From Enterocloster bolteae (GTDB taxonomy: Bacteria; Bacillota_A; Clostridia; Lachnospirales; Lachnospiraceae), in NCBI GenBank assembly GCA_021769025.1, contig JAETTS010000306.1:1-6733 (forward strand): a stretch of DNA of 6,733 bases, given 5' to 3'. Under the pieces are notes generated by a model. It saw nothing but the letters and a program-made list of their open reading frames with translations, had not been told where the DNA came from and did not search any database. This document shows positions 6,626-6,733 of the stretch, piece by piece (position 1 is the first letter of the stretch; the number at the start of each line of letters is the position of its first letter). The position numbers and the translations under genes are program-made.

Positions 6626-6733
6626 ATGAAAGAGAAACGTAATATGGCTGCCGTGCTTGGGACGTTGCTTTTAAGCATAATGTTTGTGTTTTCCTATGTG
6701 TCAGATGTGTCTGCCCATACGGCTGCCGACAGA
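6626..6733 (+). CDS. Start of an exported or membrane protein, 3' truncated; possibly the TPM-domain YdjH-like partner
   Basis: An ATG at 6626 with AGGAGG (6613-6618) 7 nt upstream opens a frame of 36 codons that runs off the window. The ribosome binding site overlaps the TAG of the previous gene, so the two are in one operon. The visible peptide is a signal sequence: basic start (KEKR), a hydrophobic core of about 19 residues, and a possible signal peptidase I site after V-S-A at residue 30. In related clusters the gene next to the YdjG-like one usually encodes a TPM-domain protein with a signal peptide (YdjH/YgcG type). The position and signal fit, but no part of that domain is visible, so the identity is inference. 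Confidence 0.75.
   Translation, partial: MKEKRNMAAVLGTLLLSIMFVFSYVSDVSAHTAADR

Overview
The window looks like chromosomal DNA of a mid-GC Clostridia bacterium, most likely Lachnospiraceae. This is inferred from strong AGGAGG-type ribosome binding sites, a Gram-positive type lipoprotein, and a DUF4428/SPFH/zinc-ribbon gene set of a kind familiar from gut Firmicutes. No species can be named from the sequence. All supported genes are on the + strand, and there is no sign of an IS element, tRNA, rRNA or CRISPR array.

Region 1 (1-2442) is the 3' part of a large surface-protein gene that is open at the left edge. It begins inside a tandem array of in-frame 30-bp units encoding a Thr/Glu/Lys-rich decapeptide. 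An unrecognised, probably beta-rich ectodomain follows, then three degenerate repeats of about 55 residues, a single C-terminal membrane helix and a basic cytoplasmic tail. A hairpin with a T-tract ends the unit.

Region 2 (2443-3329) is a monocistronic lipoprotein gene. The upstream gap carries a 9-bp direct repeat with a 21-bp period, and a long hairpin terminator with an A-tract and a T-tract closes the unit.

Region 3 (3328-6733, running off the right edge) is an apparent operon of four genes: a DUF4428 zinc-binding protein with a C-terminal SHOCT motif, an SPFH-domain protein with two C-terminal zinc ribbons (YdjI-like), a protein with two N-terminal zinc ribbons and a C-terminal membrane anchor (YdjG-like), and the first 36 codons of an exported or membrane protein. 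By position, that last gene could be the TPM-domain YdjH-like partner. In Bacillus subtilis, YdjG and YdjH are membrane proteins that work with the SPFH protein YdjI to bring PspA to the membrane under envelope stress. This operon therefore plausibly encodes a related membrane-scaffold or envelope-stress complex, but with a DUF4428-SHOCT protein at its head and no PspA in view. A candidate sigma-A promoter sits on the end of the preceding terminator, and a hairpin in the 97-nt gap between the SPFH and zinc-ribbon genes may tune expression of the downstream genes.

Nothing here can be claimed as a proven new system. The most worthwhile items are the zinc-ribbon-rich SPFH operon and the repeat-built surface protein.
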